Shown here: piece by piece, positions 5,882 through 6,100 of the stretch
How positions within the stretch are numbered: the first letter of the stretch is position 1
Layout of the letters: every line of letters starts with the position of its first letter
From: Gammaproteobacteria bacterium
Lineage (GTDB): Bacteria > Pseudomonadota > Gammaproteobacteria > Enterobacterales > Alteromonadaceae
Length of the DNA stretch: 6,100 nucleotides
Assembly (NCBI GenBank): GCA_023481025.1
Contig: JAMCWV010000210.1
Coordinates: forward strand, 1-6,100
Direction of reading: 5' to 3'
The notes under the pieces: generated by a model
What the model saw: the letters and a program-made list of their open reading frames with translations, nothing else
Database searches by the model: none
What the model was told of the DNA's origin: nothing
Program-made: the position numbers and the translations under genes

Positions 5882-6100
5882 ATGGCCGTTATTCGACCAG
5901 CCGAAAGTAAAGATATTGCTGCGCTACTGCCGATCGACCTGGCTTGTTTCCCTTATGACGCCATGAGTAAGCGCAGTTTTCGGCGTTTTATTCAGCACGA
6001 GCATGCCGATTTTGTTGTGCTTGAAGATAATGGCCAAGTGATTGGTTACGCGATTTTGCTGTTTCGCCAAGCGACCAAGCTGTGTCGCTTATACTCCTTT
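5882..6100 (+). CDS. GNAT family N-acetyltransferase, N-terminal part (3' end outside window)
   Basis: The first 73 residues of an acetyl-CoA-dependent N-acetyltransferase are visible, and the frame is open to the window edge. The opening MAVIRPAESKDIAALLPID is the typical GNAT first strand and helix. It continues ACFPYDAMSKRSFRRFI (helix 2) and then the strands DFVVLEDNGQVIGYAILLFR (44-62). The acetyl-CoA-binding motif A (R/Q-x-x-G-x-G/A) would come next and lies beyond the edge, so catalytic competence cannot be judged. The segment from SKRSFRRFI through LLFRQATKLCRLYS resembles RimI-like GNAT domains that are in some proteins fused to a C39-type peptidase domain; whether that fusion exists here is not visible. 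The gene is divergent from purM, 190 bp away, and the substrate is unknown. Confidence 0.8.
   Translation, partial: MAVIRPAESKDIAALLPIDLACFPYDAMSKRSFRRFIQHEHADFVVLEDNGQVIGYAILLFRQATKLCRLYSF

Overview
This looks like a chromosomal segment from a marine-type gammaproteobacterium, around the Alteromonadales/Idiomarinaceae. That placement is inferred from close resemblance of the FadE, PurM and PurN products to enterobacterial proteins as I remember them, from moderate base composition, and from a DUF3108 gene sitting beside purN. The window is mostly housekeeping: no phage, transposase, CRISPR array, tRNA or rRNA is visible.

Layout: (1) Bases 1-148 are the 3' end of an unidentified plus-strand gene. 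(2) Bases 149-378 are a 230-bp convergent intergenic region holding a bidirectional terminator beside fadE and a second terminator that works only on the minus strand. (3) 379-2835 (minus) is fadE, a membrane-anchored acyl-CoA dehydrogenase that starts fatty-acid beta-oxidation. (4) 2836-3052 is a 217-bp divergent promoter region with a 10-bp-period tandem repeat. (5) 3053-3922 (plus) is an exported DUF3108 protein. (6) 3923-3994 is a compact, bidirectional, possibly branched terminator between the DUF3108 gene and purN. (7) 3995-5691 (minus) is the purM-purN operon, overlapping by one base (TAATG), for two steps of de novo purine synthesis. (8) 5692-5881 is a divergent promoter region with a good extended -10 promoter for purM. 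(9) 5882-6100 (plus) is the start of a GNAT acetyltransferase gene cut by the window edge.

The genes fall into three transcription blocks. fadE is a single-gene unit, the DUF3108 gene is a single-gene unit, and purMN is an operon. The strongest unexplained signal is a perfect 26-bp inverted repeat shared by the tail of the leftmost gene (1-26) and the tail of fadE (432-457). It is read in the same frame in both genes (P-A-D-L-L-A-G-Q), so two convergent genes share an identical in-frame block just before their different C-termini. It could mark paralogy with gene conversion, an invertible C-terminal exchange, or an assembly artefact; the window edge prevents a decision.
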